From Sphingopyxis sp. LC81 (GTDB lineage: Bacteria; Pseudomonadota; Alphaproteobacteria; Sphingomonadales; Sphingomonadaceae), in assembly GCF_000756375.1 (NCBI RefSeq), contig NZ_JNFD01000001.1, positions 124,001 to 188,000 of the forward strand: a DNA stretch of 64,000 bases, in the 5' to 3' direction. The first letter of the stretch is position 1. Every line of letters starts with the position of its first letter. Made by a program: the position numbers and the translations under genes. The notes beneath the pieces were generated by a model. That model was not told the DNA's origin. It was given only the letters and a program-made list of their open reading frames with translations, and did no database searches. Positions 16,832 to 25,927 of this stretch are shown here, piece by piece.

Positions 16832-17899
16832 TTGAAACTTTCCCCGTTTTTGCCGTGCCTCCTCCTGATCGCCGGTTGCAACGCCGCCCCGGACGATAGC
16901 GCCAAAAAACCGACATCATCGACGGCCGCGGCCGATCCGGCTTCGCTGGATTTCAAGGATGCCCCTCCCGCCGCGGTTTCGTTCAACGAACCGCCCGCGC
17001 TGCGCGCGCAAGTCCTGCTAGATCATCTGGGCTTTTCCCCCGGGGTGATCGATGGAAAGGAAGGGCAGTCCTATAGCGCGGCGCTCCGTGGTTTCCAGGA
17101 AGCGCGCGATCTGGAGGAAAGCGGCAAGCTCGACGCGGCGACGCTGCGGGCGCTGCAGCAATGGCAGCAGGTTCCCGCGACCCGGCTGGTGATCATTCCC
17201 GCCGGCTTTGCTGCGGGGCCGTTCGTTCCGGCGTTTCCGAAAGACGCGGCCGACCAGGCCAAATTGCCCGCGCTGGGCTATCGCAATCTGACCGAAGCGC
17301 TCGCCGAACGCTTTCACACCACGCCCGAGACGCTGGTCGCGCTGAACAGCCCCTCGACGCTGGTCGGCGCCGGGCACCCGTTCCGCGTCCCCAATATCCC
17401 CGATATCGACCGCGCGACATTGGGCGAGGACGCGCGCGGCTGGAACGGCACGCTCGAACGCCTGGGCGTCGCGCCGACACAGGTCGCAGCCGCAAAGCTG
17501 GTGGTCGACAAATCAGAGGGTGTGCTGAAAGTTTATGACGAGGGGGACAAGCTGGTCGCCCAATTCCCGGCGACGATGGGCAGCAGCCGCGACCCGTTGC
17601 CTATCGGCAACTGGAAGATTCAGGGCGTGAGCCGCAATCCCGACTTTCATTATAATCCGAAACTGTTCTGGGACGTCAGCGACAGCAAGGATGCGGTGTT
17701 GCTGCAACCCGGGCCGAACAGCCCGGTCGGCGTCGTGTGGCTCGACCTCAACAAGCCGCATTATGGCATTCACGGGACGAGCGAGCCGCATACGATCGGG
17801 CGCGCCGAGAGCCACGGCTGCGTTAGGCTGACCAATTGGGACGCGGCGCGTCTGGCGCAGATGGTCAAGTTCGGAACCCCGGCGATCTTCCAGAATTAG
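16832..17899 (+). CDS. L,D-transpeptidase lipoprotein (peptidoglycan-binding + LysM-like + YkuD)
   Basis: A 355-residue protein with a lipobox (LLLIAGC) near residue 15. It has a peptidoglycan-binding repeat at about 55-115 and a LysM-like stretch at about 145-190. A YkuD catalytic domain follows, with the HGT...SHGCVRL motif carrying the active Cys near residue 335. It makes 3-3 peptidoglycan cross-links or attaches proteins to the wall. TTG at 16832 is the start because AAGGA lies eight bases upstream and the signal peptide follows at once. A T-tailed hairpin ends the transcript. Confidence 0.9.
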   Translation: MKLSPFLPCLLLIAGCNAAPDDSAKKPTSSTAAADPASLDFKDAPPAAVSFNEPPALRAQVLLDHLGFSPGVIDGKEGQSYSAALRGFQEARDLEESGKLDAATLRALQQWQQVPATRLVIIPAGFAAGPFVPAFPKDAADQAKLPALGYRNLTEALAERFHTTPETLVALNSPSTLVGAGHPFRVPNIPDIDRATLGEDARGWNGTLERLGVAPTQVAAAKLVVDKSEGVLKVYDEGDKLVAQFPATMGSSRDPLPIGNWKIQGVSRNPDFHYNPKLFWDVSDSKDAVLLQPGPNSPVGVVWLDLNKPHYGIHGTSEPHTIGRAESHGCVRLTNWDAARLAQMVKFGTPAIFQN

Positions 17900-17920
17900 C
17901 TGCCTTCGGGGCCGCGATGG

Positions 17921-17953
17921 CCCTTCGCCCGTCGCTGACAGGCGAAGGGTTTT
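17921..17953 (+). terminator. Rho-independent terminator after the L,D-transpeptidase gene
   Basis: A 9-bp perfect stem, CCCTTCGCC (17921-17929) with GGCGAAGGG (17941-17949), is followed by TTTT. It ends 22 bases after the stop of the transpeptidase gene and also sits at the 3' end of the convergent DUF885 gene. Confidence 0.75.
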
Positions 17954-17963
17954 CATGTGTGGC

Positions 17964-19787
17964 TCAGGCCTTTTGCGCCGCCGTCCAGCGGTCGATCACC
18001 GATTCGAGTACCGAGATCGGCATCGCGCCCGCCGACAAAGCGGTGTCGTGGAAACCGCGGATGTCGAACTTGTCGCCGAGCGCGGCCTTGGCCTTCTCGC
18101 GGATCGCGACCCAGCGCGTTTGGCCGACCATATAGCTCGTCGCCTGTCCCGGCCACACGCAATAGCGTTCGATCTCGGTGACGTTCGACCCCTCGGGGGT
18201 GCCGAGCGAGTCGTCGTAATAGGCGATCGCCTTCTCGCGGCTCCAGCGGAAGTGATGAAGGCCGGTGTCGACGACGAGGCGCGCGGCGCGGAACATATAG
18301 CTTTGCAGATAGCCGAGCTGGCCCCACGGGTCGTTTTCATACACGCCCATTTCGTCGGCGAGCTGCTCGGCATAAAGTCCCCAGCCTTCGGTATAGACCG
18401 AATAGACGGGGAGGCGGCGGAGGCGCGGGATGCCCTCGGCCTCCTGCGCAAGCGCGATCTGGTGGTGATGGCCGGGAGTCGCCTCGTGATAGGTCAGCGT
18501 CGGCAGCGTCCACGACGGGTTTTCGGCGGTATCGCGCAGGTTGATATAATAGGCACCGGGGCGCGAGCCATCGAGCGCAGGGATCTGGTAATAGCCGCCG
18601 GGCGCGCCGGCCTCGATCTCGGGCGGCACGCGGCGGATGTCGCATTTCGCCTTGGGTAGGCGGCCGAAAGCTTCGGGCAGGCGGCGCTGCATTTCCTGGA
18701 TCTGCTCGTTCAATTTGGCGATCAGGTCGGCCTTGCCCTTGTCGGTGTTGGGATAGAGGAACCGCGGATCCTTGCCGAGTTCGCGCATCCGCTGCGCGAC
18801 CGTCCCCTTCGTCATGCCTTGCTTTTTGAAGATCGCGTCGGCGCGCGCGGTCAGCGCCGCCATGCGATCGAGCCCGAGCTTGTGGACCTCCTCGGCCGAC
18901 ATGCCCGTCGTGGTCGCATAGCGGAGCGCATAGGCGTAATATTCGTCGCCCTTGGGCAGGCGCCACACGCCGGCGTCGTGCGTCGCACGCGGGCGCACGG
19001 CGGTGAGTTCGGCCGCCTGACGCCGCATCGCGGGATAGATTTTGCCTTCGACGATGGCGGCGCAGCGCTTTGCCCAGTCGCCCGGAATCTTGGCGGTCTT
19101 GGTCTTGAGGTTGGTGGTCAGGATATTGGCGTCGGGCGCGGGCGCCATGATGCTTTGGAAGAGGGTCAGCGTGCGGTCGATGACGAAATCGGGCGGGATG
19201 ACGCCGGCGGCGTGATCGGCCTTGATGCGCCCCGTCTCATTATCCATCTGCACCGCGAAATCGGCGCAGCGCGAAAGATAGGCCTCGGCATCGGCGGCGT
19301 TCGCGATGCTGTGCTGGTTGACGAGGAAATCGGGGATCGAACGATAGGAGCCGCTCAATTGCGTGACCGGATGCGGTTCAGGCCAGCTGTGAAGTCCGTA
19401 TGAGAAAGTGTCGTAAGCCTTGACATAATCTTCCCACGGGCCGTGGAACGTCTCGTAATTGACGAGGTCCATGCCCGAGAGTTTTTTCGGGTCGATTGTC
19501 TTCAATTCCTTGAGGCCGGTGCGATAAAGGTCGTGGTTCCGCTTGATGCCCGCGGGCGAGCGATCGGCGAGCTTGCCCTTGGCGGCGGCACGGTCGCCCT
19601 TGTCGGCGCCGAGCGACGTCGCGAATTCGGGGTCCTGATCGAGCAGCATGTCATAGATGCGTTCGTAGATTGCGGTCAGCCGCGCGCCTTCGCTATCGGG
19701 CGTCGCGGCGAAGGCCCCGCGCGGGCGGACGCCGGCAAGCATCGAGGAAGCCGCGGCGGCGGCGAGCAGGGTACGACGGTCGAACAT
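17964..19787 (-). CDS. DUF885 family secreted protein, putative metallo-carboxypeptidase fold
   Basis: A 607-residue protein with a Tat-like signal (DRRTLLAAAAASSMLAG). The DUF885 domain fills most of the rest and carries the HExxxGH-like segment YHEATPGHHHQ near residue 440, plus a downstream YTEGWGLYAEQ motif with a candidate third zinc ligand. These features resemble M32-like gluzincin peptidases, so a periplasmic peptidase is likely, although few members have been assayed. ATG at 19787 follows GGAGA. The gene converges on the L,D-transpeptidase gene. Confidence 0.85.
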   Translation of the reverse strand: MFDRRTLLAAAAASSMLAGVRPRGAFAATPDSEGARLTAIYERIYDMLLDQDPEFATSLGADKGDRAAAKGKLADRSPAGIKRNHDLYRTGLKELKTIDPKKLSGMDLVNYETFHGPWEDYVKAYDTFSYGLHSWPEPHPVTQLSGSYRSIPDFLVNQHSIANAADAEAYLSRCADFAVQMDNETGRIKADHAAGVIPPDFVIDRTLTLFQSIMAPAPDANILTTNLKTKTAKIPGDWAKRCAAIVEGKIYPAMRRQAAELTAVRPRATHDAGVWRLPKGDEYYAYALRYATTTGMSAEEVHKLGLDRMAALTARADAIFKKQGMTKGTVAQRMRELGKDPRFLYPNTDKGKADLIAKLNEQIQEMQRRLPEAFGRLPKAKCDIRRVPPEIEAGAPGGYYQIPALDGSRPGAYYINLRDTAENPSWTLPTLTYHEATPGHHHQIALAQEAEGIPRLRRLPVYSVYTEGWGLYAEQLADEMGVYENDPWGQLGYLQSYMFRAARLVVDTGLHHFRWSREKAIAYYDDSLGTPEGSNVTEIERYCVWPGQATSYMVGQTRWVAIREKAKAALGDKFDIRGFHDTALSAGAMPISVLESVIDRWTAAQKA

Positions 19788-19891
19788 GGGGCGATCTCCA
19801 GAACAGCTATGGCGCGCTCCTGTGGATGCGCCTCATGGGTGTACTGGTATAGCAAGTCACCGCAGGTGCAAGTGCCTGATGCGGCTCGGCT

Positions 19892-20926
19892 CTATTCGCG
19901 CGCCTTGGCCGCCGCGCGCACCTCTTGCGATCGTTCGAGCGGGATCACCAATATGTCGTCGCCGTCGACGATCACCGCGATATTGTCCATGCCGAGGATC
20001 GAGACGCGCTTATCGCCCGCGCGGACCAGATTGCCGTGGCTTTCGTGAAGAAAGGCGTCGCCGGTGACGGCATTGTCGGCGTCGTCCTTGTCGGCGAGCG
20101 CGTGGATCGTGTGCCAGCTTCCGAGATCGGACCAGCCCATCGCGACGGGGACGACCGCGACGCGATCATCCTTTTCCATCACCGCATAATCGATCGAATC
20201 GGAGGGCGCTTTGGCGAACTCGATCGCGTCGGCATAAAGCGCGTCGCCGTCGCGCATTCCCGCCGCGACGGCCTTGTCCGCCGCCTCGAAGATCACGCGG
20301 CAATGCGTCAGCATCGCGTCGCGCATCCGCGCGGCGCGGAACAGGAAGATGCCGGCGTTCCAGCTGTATCCGCCGGCGGCGAGCATCGCCTCGGCATCGG
20401 CGAGCGGGGGTTTTTCGACGAAGCGGTCCACGGCAAAGCCGTCTTCGCCCAGCGCTGCGCCGGCGGCGATGTAGCCGAAACCCGTTTCGGGGCTGTTGGG
20501 CGTGATGCCGAAAGTGACGAGCCAATCCTGCTGCGCGAGGCGCACCCCCTTGGCGATCGCGGCGTGGAAGGCGGGAACGTCGGCGATCACATGATCGCTC
20601 GGCATCACGAGTAGCAGCGTGTCGGCATCGGCTTGCGCGACCGCGAGTGCGATCGCGGCGGCGGTGTTGCGCGGCATCGGTTCGACGAGCAGCGCCTCCT
20701 CGCGGTCGTTCATCTGTTCGCGGACCATCGCGACATGGCCGTCACCGCAGAGGACGATCGGAGGGAGAAAATCGGGACCGGCGGGTGTGCGCTCGACCGT
20801 CTGTCGGAACAGGCTGCGCTGGCCGTGGAGCAACAGGAACTGCTTCGCGCGGGTGCCGCGCGATTCGGGCCACAGGCGGGTGCCCGCGCCGCCGCAGAGG
20901 ATAACAGGCTGGATCATCAGCGTCAT
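19892..20926 (-). CDS. manC: Mannose-1-phosphate guanylyltransferase
   Basis: A 344-residue nucleotidyltransferase with ILCGGAGTRLWPESR and KQFL at the N-terminus, PMPRNTAAAI and a PSDHVI segment, the signatures of GDP-mannose synthesis. It lacks the C-terminal phosphomannose isomerase (cupin) domain of bifunctional enzymes. GDP-mannose feeds exopolysaccharide and lipopolysaccharide synthesis. The gene is divergent from an EPS sugar-transferase operon, which fits supply of precursor to that pathway. ATG at 20926 or 20917 may be used; neither has a strong ribosome site. Confidence 0.9.
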   Translation of the reverse strand: MTLMIQPVILCGGAGTRLWPESRGTRAKQFLLLHGQRSLFRQTVERTPAGPDFLPPIVLCGDGHVAMVREQMNDREEALLVEPMPRNTAAAIALAVAQADADTLLLVMPSDHVIADVPAFHAAIAKGVRLAQQDWLVTFGITPNSPETGFGYIAAGAALGEDGFAVDRFVEKPPLADAEAMLAAGGYSWNAGIFLFRAARMRDAMLTHCRVIFEAADKAVAAGMRDGDALYADAIEFAKAPSDSIDYAVMEKDDRVAVVPVAMGWSDLGSWHTIHALADKDDADNAVTGDAFLHESHGNLVRAGDKRVSILGMDNIAVIVDGDDILVIPLERSQEVRAAAKARE

Positions 20927-20991
20927 AACGTCCGGTCTATCGCTTTCGGTGCGGCGGGTCACCCTGTCATGGCGATATAACGAGTGTAAAA

Positions 20992-21006
20992 TTAACCGAC
21001 AGTTGA
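20992..21006. promoter_or_regulatory. Candidate CtrA-type box between manC and the EPS operon
   Basis: TTAA-N7-TTGA (TTAACCGACAGTTGA) differs by one base from the TTAA-N7-TTAA site bound by the cell-cycle regulator CtrA in alphaproteobacteria. It lies in the 128-base gap between the divergent manC and sugar-transferase starts. This is a pattern match only. Confidence 0.3.
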
Positions 21007-21054
21007 CGCCTCACCTGTAGTATCGGGCGAGCGAAAGGGTCCGGCTAATTTCCT

Positions 21055-22443
21055 ATGTTTCGGCTGTTTAAACATTATGTTCCGCACGCCGTCGTTTGGC
21101 TGGCGCTGATCGAATTTTTCGCGCTGCTCGGCTCGGCCGAGGGGGCGTGGCATCTTTATGCGCAGCAGGCAGGGTTCGATGCCGGGCCGCTCGTCGGCCG
21201 CTGGCTGCCGCTGCTGACCTTCGGCCTTGCCAATTCGCTCGCGATGATGGCGACCGGAATGTACGGGAACGAGGGGCTGCGCTCGATGCGTTTCGCCACC
21301 GCCCGCCTCCTCGCGGCGATTTCGCTCGGCGTGATTTTCCTTTCGGTACTCGGCTTCCTGTTGCCGACCGCGACGCTGTGGCGCGCCAACAGCCTGTACG
21401 CGATGATCTTTGCCATCGCGGTGCTGTTCGTCATCCGCCTCGCGCTGACGCAGTCGGGAGGGGCCGAAGCGTTCCGGCGCCGCATCCTCGTGCTGGGCGC
21501 CGGGCCGCGCGCCGCGCGATTGGCCGCCCTGGCCGAAACGCCGGGGAGCGGGCTCGAGATGGTCGGTTTCGTCGCGATGAGTGCGACCGAAAAGACCGTG
21601 CCGGGCGCTGTGCCGCGCGAAGCCCTCGACAATCTGTCGGACCATGTCGTGATGCTGCGCGCCGGCGAGGTCGTGCTCGCGCTGGAGGAACGGCGCAACG
21701 CGCTGCCGCTGAACGACCTGCTGCGCGTCAAGACGACGGGCGTGCATGTCAACGACATCGCGAGTTTCATCGAGCGCGAGACGGGGCGTGTCGACCTGGC
21801 GACGACCAATCCCAGCGGCCTCATCTTTTCCGACGGATTCTCGGCCGGGCAGCGGATTTCGAAGGTCGGTAAGCGCCTGTTCGACATCCTCGCCAGCCTG
21901 CTTGTGCTGATCGTCGGCCTGCCGCTGATCATCGTCGCGGGTATTGCGGTGATGCTCGACAGTCGCGGGCCGGTCTTTTACCGCCAGCCGCGCGTCGGCC
22001 TGTTCGGCGAGCCCTATGACATCTTCAAGATCCGTTCGATGCGCACCGATGCCGAGGCATCGGGCAAGGCGGTGTGGGCGAGCGAAAACGACCCGCGCGT
22101 CACGCGCGTCGGCCGCATCATCCGCAAACTGCGCATCGACGAACTGCCGCAGACCTGGTGCGTGCTGAAGGGCGACATGAGCTTTGTCGGGCCGCGTCCC
22201 GAACGCCCGAGCTTCGTCGAGGAACTCGAAAAGAAGCTGCCCTATTATGCCGAGCGCCACATGGTGAAGCCCGGCCTGACCGGCTGGGCGCAGATCAACT
22301 ATCCTTATGGCGCCTCGGTCGAGGACGCGCGCGTGAAGCTGGAATATGACCTCTATTACGCCAAGAATTATTCGCCCTTCCTCGACCTTTTGATCCTGCT
22401 CCAGACGGTGCGTGTCGTGCTGTGGCCGGACGGCGCGCGATAG
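21055..22443 (+). CDS. XrtA/PEP-CTERM system sugar transferase (TIGR03013 type)
   Basis: A 462-residue polyprenyl glycosylphosphotransferase. Four or so N-terminal membrane helices are followed by a nucleotide-binding-like middle (RRILVLGAGPRAARL). The C-terminal bacterial sugar transferase domain starts after about residue 270 (KRLFDI...), with the typical KIRSMRTDAE, RIDELPQ and GPRPERP motifs. It transfers the first sugar phosphate to undecaprenyl phosphate to start EPS repeat synthesis. The next three genes are the PrsK, PrsR and TPR partners of the exosortase-linked EPS system, which is why the TIGR03013 subgroup is chosen. Confidence 0.9.
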   Translation: MFRLFKHYVPHAVVWLALIEFFALLGSAEGAWHLYAQQAGFDAGPLVGRWLPLLTFGLANSLAMMATGMYGNEGLRSMRFATARLLAAISLGVIFLSVLGFLLPTATLWRANSLYAMIFAIAVLFVIRLALTQSGGAEAFRRRILVLGAGPRAARLAALAETPGSGLEMVGFVAMSATEKTVPGAVPREALDNLSDHVVMLRAGEVVLALEERRNALPLNDLLRVKTTGVHVNDIASFIERETGRVDLATTNPSGLIFSDGFSAGQRISKVGKRLFDILASLLVLIVGLPLIIVAGIAVMLDSRGPVFYRQPRVGLFGEPYDIFKIRSMRTDAEASGKAVWASENDPRVTRVGRIIRKLRIDELPQTWCVLKGDMSFVGPRPERPSFVEELEKKLPYYAERHMVKPGLTGWAQINYPYGASVEDARVKLEYDLYYAKNYSPFLDLLILLQTVRVVLWPDGAR

Positions 22444-22445
22444 CC

Positions 22446-24554
22446 ATGGGCGCGCTGACCGGCCTGTCCCAGATCCTGTCGAGCCTTGCGCTGGCGGGCT
22501 TTACCGGCGTCACTTTATGGCTGCTGATGCGGCCGCGCGCGCGGATGGCGGCGTTGATGCCGGCGCCGCGATTGCTCGCCGCGACCGCCGCCGCCACCGC
22601 GCTGTGGTGCGCGGCCTTGACCGCCTATGGCCCCGGATCGTCGCAATCTTTGGTCGTGCAGACGGTGCGCGACCTCGCCATGCTCCTTTGGTTGGGGGCG
22701 ACCTTCTGGTCGCCGCGTGCGCCGATGTCGCGGCCGCTGCGCCTGATCGCGCGCATGCTCGCGACGATCTGCCTGTTGACGCTGCTGCTCGGCGCGGCGG
22801 CGCATTTGCGCGCCGGAGCGGCAGCCGAGTCGTGGATGACGCCGACGATGGGCTTCGCCGCAACGGTCGTGGCGATCGGGGGGCTGCTGATGATCGATGC
22901 CGGGGTTCGCCACGCGAGCGCGGGGCAGCGCATGCCGGTGATGGCGGTCGCGGGCGGGTTCGCGATGCTGTGGGCCTATGAACTCAACGTCCAGCTGATC
23001 GGCGCGCTGACCGGCAAAATCGCATCGATGCTGATCGCGTTGCTTCCCGCGATCGCGCTGCTCACGCTGCCGGTCTATGTCGTCGCCGCGATGGACATCG
23101 GGCGCGAGCGGATGCGTTTGTCGCGCACCGCCGCGACGCGCACGCTGATCCTGCTGGGCGCCGCCGCCTATCTGATCGTGATTGCGCTGACGGGTGCCGT
23201 CGCGCGCGTCGCCGGCGGCGATTATGCCGAACTGGCGCAGGCGATCTCGTTGCTCGTCGCGCTCGGCACCGGCGGCCTGATGCTTGCCTCGGCGCGATCG
23301 CGGGCGTGGCTGTCGGTGATGATTTCCAAGCATTTCTTCGAACATCGCTATGACTATCGCGCCGAATGGATGCGTTTCACCGCGACGCTGGGGCAGGGAG
23401 GGGGCGAGGACGACCGCAATCTGCATCGCCGCGTCGCCAAGGCGCTCGCCGAACTGACCGGAAGCCCCGGCGCGCTGCTGATGCTGCCCGGCGCATCGGG
23501 CGGTTTTCGTATCGCCGAGCATTGGCATTGGCCCGACGGCGCGAGCGAGGACGCGACGCTGTCGTTACGCTCGGCCTTCATGCTGCAGGAAACGCATCAT
23601 ATCGTCGACCTCGACGCCGAGCGCCGGGGGCATCCCGGTGAGGATCTGGCGATCCCCGAATGGTTGATCGCCGATCCGCGCGCGTGGGTCGTCGTGCCGG
23701 TGCTGCATTTCCAGCGGATGATCGCGATCGTCGTGCTGCACCGGCCCGCTGTGTCGCGCGCGCTCGACTGGGAAGATCTCGACGTGCTGCGCATCGCTGG
23801 GCAGCAGGCGGCGAGCTATCTGGCGGAATCGCAGAGCCAGCAAGCTTTGTCCGAAGCGCGGCGGTTCGACGAGTTCAACCGGCGTTTTGCCTTCATCATG
23901 CACGACATCAAGAATCTGGCGAGCCAGATCGGCCTGCTCGCGCGCAACGCCGAGCGTCACGCCGACAAGCCCGATTTCCGCGCCGATATGATCGAGACGC
24001 TGAAGATTTCGGCGGGGCGCCTCAGCGACCTCCTCGTCCGCCTGTCGCCGCGCGAGCGCGGTCCGGCGGCGGAAGCGGGGCGGATGCTGGTCGAGCCGGT
24101 GCTGAACGAGATCGCGGCCGAGATGCGCCCGCGCCGTGCGCTGTTCGTCGGCTGTCAGGCTGGTCTGTCGGCGTGGGGCGATGCGGGGGCGATCCGGCAG
24201 ATTGTCCAGCATCTTGTCGCCAACGCGATCGACGCGTCGGCGCCCGACACGCCGGTGCAGGTCGTTGCGGTGGCCGAACAGGGGCGCGTGCGGATCGACG
24301 TGATTGACCAGGGGTGCGGCATGACGCGCGACTTCATCCGCGACGAGCTGTTCAAACCCTTTGTGTCGACGAAGGAATCGGGTTTTGGGCTGGGGGCGTT
24401 CGAAGCGCTGCAGATCGCGCAGGCGATGGGCGGGGCGATCGAAGTGGCGAGCGAGCCGGGCAAAGGGAGCAGTTTCACACTGTGGCTGCCGCTCGCCGAT
24501 ACGCGGGACGACGCGGGCGTCGATGCGCGTGTGATGAAAGTGGGACATAAATGA
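22446..24554 (+). CDS. prsK: PEP-CTERM/XrtA system sensor histidine kinase PrsK
   Basis: A 702-residue kinase. It has about eight N-terminal membrane helices (residues 5-290), a GAF-like domain around 310-460, an H-box FIMHDIKN with the phospho-accepting His 486, and a C-terminal HATPase domain ending near residue 690 with the GFGLGAF lid. This architecture is that of PrsK, the sensor that partners PrsR in species with the XrtA protein-sorting system. ATG at 22446 begins three bases after the stop of the sugar-transferase gene, and the stop overlaps prsR by four bases, so the genes are translationally coupled. Confidence 0.92.
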   Translation: MGALTGLSQILSSLALAGFTGVTLWLLMRPRARMAALMPAPRLLAATAAATALWCAALTAYGPGSSQSLVVQTVRDLAMLLWLGATFWSPRAPMSRPLRLIARMLATICLLTLLLGAAAHLRAGAAAESWMTPTMGFAATVVAIGGLLMIDAGVRHASAGQRMPVMAVAGGFAMLWAYELNVQLIGALTGKIASMLIALLPAIALLTLPVYVVAAMDIGRERMRLSRTAATRTLILLGAAAYLIVIALTGAVARVAGGDYAELAQAISLLVALGTGGLMLASARSRAWLSVMISKHFFEHRYDYRAEWMRFTATLGQGGGEDDRNLHRRVAKALAELTGSPGALLMLPGASGGFRIAEHWHWPDGASEDATLSLRSAFMLQETHHIVDLDAERRGHPGEDLAIPEWLIADPRAWVVVPVLHFQRMIAIVVLHRPAVSRALDWEDLDVLRIAGQQAASYLAESQSQQALSEARRFDEFNRRFAFIMHDIKNLASQIGLLARNAERHADKPDFRADMIETLKISAGRLSDLLVRLSPRERGPAAEAGRMLVEPVLNEIAAEMRPRRALFVGCQAGLSAWGDAGAIRQIVQHLVANAIDASAPDTPVQVVAVAEQGRVRIDVIDQGCGMTRDFIRDELFKPFVSTKESGFGLGAFEALQIAQAMGGAIEVASEPGKGSSFTLWLPLADTRDDAGVDARVMKVGHK

Positions 24555-25927
24555 ACGAAAGCGGGGCCAAACTGCGCAAGTTGCTGGTGGTCGAGGACGA
24601 CCCGGGGCTGCAGACGCAGCTCAAATGGGCGTACGAGGATTATCAGGTGCTCGTCGCGGGCGACCATGACGCCGCGATCGAACTGCTGCGCGCCGAGGAG
24701 CCCGATGTGGTGACGCTCGACCTGGGTCTGCCGCCCGATCCCGACGGGACGCGCGAGGGGTTCCGGACGCTGAAGGCGATCCTCGAGGCCAAACCCGACA
24801 CCAAGGTTATCGTCGTGTCGGGGCATGGCGAACGTGCGAGCGCGCTGGCCGCGATCGCAAGCGGGGCGTGGGATTTTTATCAAAAGCCGATCGACATCGA
24901 CGAGCTGGGGCTGATCGTTGCCCGTGCCTTTCATGTGCGCGAGCTCGAGGTCGAGAATGCGCGGCTGGCAAGCGAGGGCGCGAGCGACAATCGCGTGCTC
25001 GGCGGGATGATCACCGGCGCGCCCGAAATGCAGAAGGTCGCGCGCACGATCGAGCGCGTCGCGAACCTCGACGTCTCTGTGATGCTGCTCGGCGCGAGCG
25101 GCACCGGCAAGGAATTGCTCGCGCGCGGGCTGCACGAGGCGAGCGGGCGGCGCGACGGGGCGTTCGTCGCGATCAATTGCGCCGCGATCCCCGAGAATCT
25201 GCTCGAAAGCGAGCTGTTCGGGCATGAAAAGGGCGCCTTCACGGGCGCGGTCAAGACGACCGAGGGCAAGATCGAACTCGCGCATGGCGGGACCTTGTTC
25301 CTCGACGAAGTCGGCGACATTCCGCTGCCGCTCCAGGTCAAGCTGCTGCGCTTTTTGCAGGAGCGGACGATCGAGCGGATCGGCGGCCGCAAGGCGATCG
25401 CGGTCGATACGCGGATCGTCTGCGCAACGCACCGCGACCTCGATGCGATGATCGCCGAGCAGAGCTTCCGCGACGATCTCTATTACCGGCTCGCCGAGAT
25501 GGTGGTAAAGATTCCGTCGCTCGCCGAGCGGCCCGGCGACGCGGTGCTGCTCGCGCGGCATTTCCTCCACCAATATGCGCCCGAGATGAACCCCGGGGTG
25601 CGCGGCTTCGCGCCGGACGCGCTGCAGGCGATCGACGAGGGACGCTGGCCGGGCAATGTCCGCGAGCTGGAAAACCGCATCAAGCGCGCCGTGATCATGG
25701 CCGACGGCAAGTTGGTGATGCGCGAGGATCTCGACATGGCGGGCGGCGAGGCGGAAGGCGAGGAGGCGTGGCTCAACCTGCGCAGCGCGCGCGAAGCCGC
25801 CGACCGCGTCGCGATCCGCCGCGCGATGACGCAGAGCGAGGGCAATATCTCGGCCGCCGCCAAGCTGCTCGGGATCAGCCGCCCGACGCTCTACGACCTA
25901 CTCAAGCAATATCGGATGCACGCCTGA
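24551..25927 (+). CDS. prsR: PEP-CTERM-box sigma-54 response regulator PrsR
   Basis: A 458-residue NtrC-class regulator. The receiver domain has Asp 57 as phospho-acceptor and Lys 112. The AAA+ domain has Walker A GASGTGKE at 181-188, an intact GAFTGA at 228-233 and the Walker B LDE at 251-253, so it should activate sigma-54 promoters. A Fis-type helix-turn-helix closes the protein. Partner of PrsK in the preceding gene (ATGA overlap). Its targets are expected to be PEP-CTERM/EPS genes elsewhere; no PEP-CTERM protein or exosortase gene is seen in this window. Confidence 0.93.
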   Translation: MNESGAKLRKLLVVEDDPGLQTQLKWAYEDYQVLVAGDHDAAIELLRAEEPDVVTLDLGLPPDPDGTREGFRTLKAILEAKPDTKVIVVSGHGERASALAAIASGAWDFYQKPIDIDELGLIVARAFHVRELEVENARLASEGASDNRVLGGMITGAPEMQKVARTIERVANLDVSVMLLGASGTGKELLARGLHEASGRRDGAFVAINCAAIPENLLESELFGHEKGAFTGAVKTTEGKIELAHGGTLFLDEVGDIPLPLQVKLLRFLQERTIERIGGRKAIAVDTRIVCATHRDLDAMIAEQSFRDDLYYRLAEMVVKIPSLAERPGDAVLLARHFLHQYAPEMNPGVRGFAPDALQAIDEGRWPGNVRELENRIKRAVIMADGKLVMREDLDMAGGEAEGEEAWLNLRSAREAADRVAIRRAMTQSEGNISAAAKLLGISRPTLYDLLKQYRMHA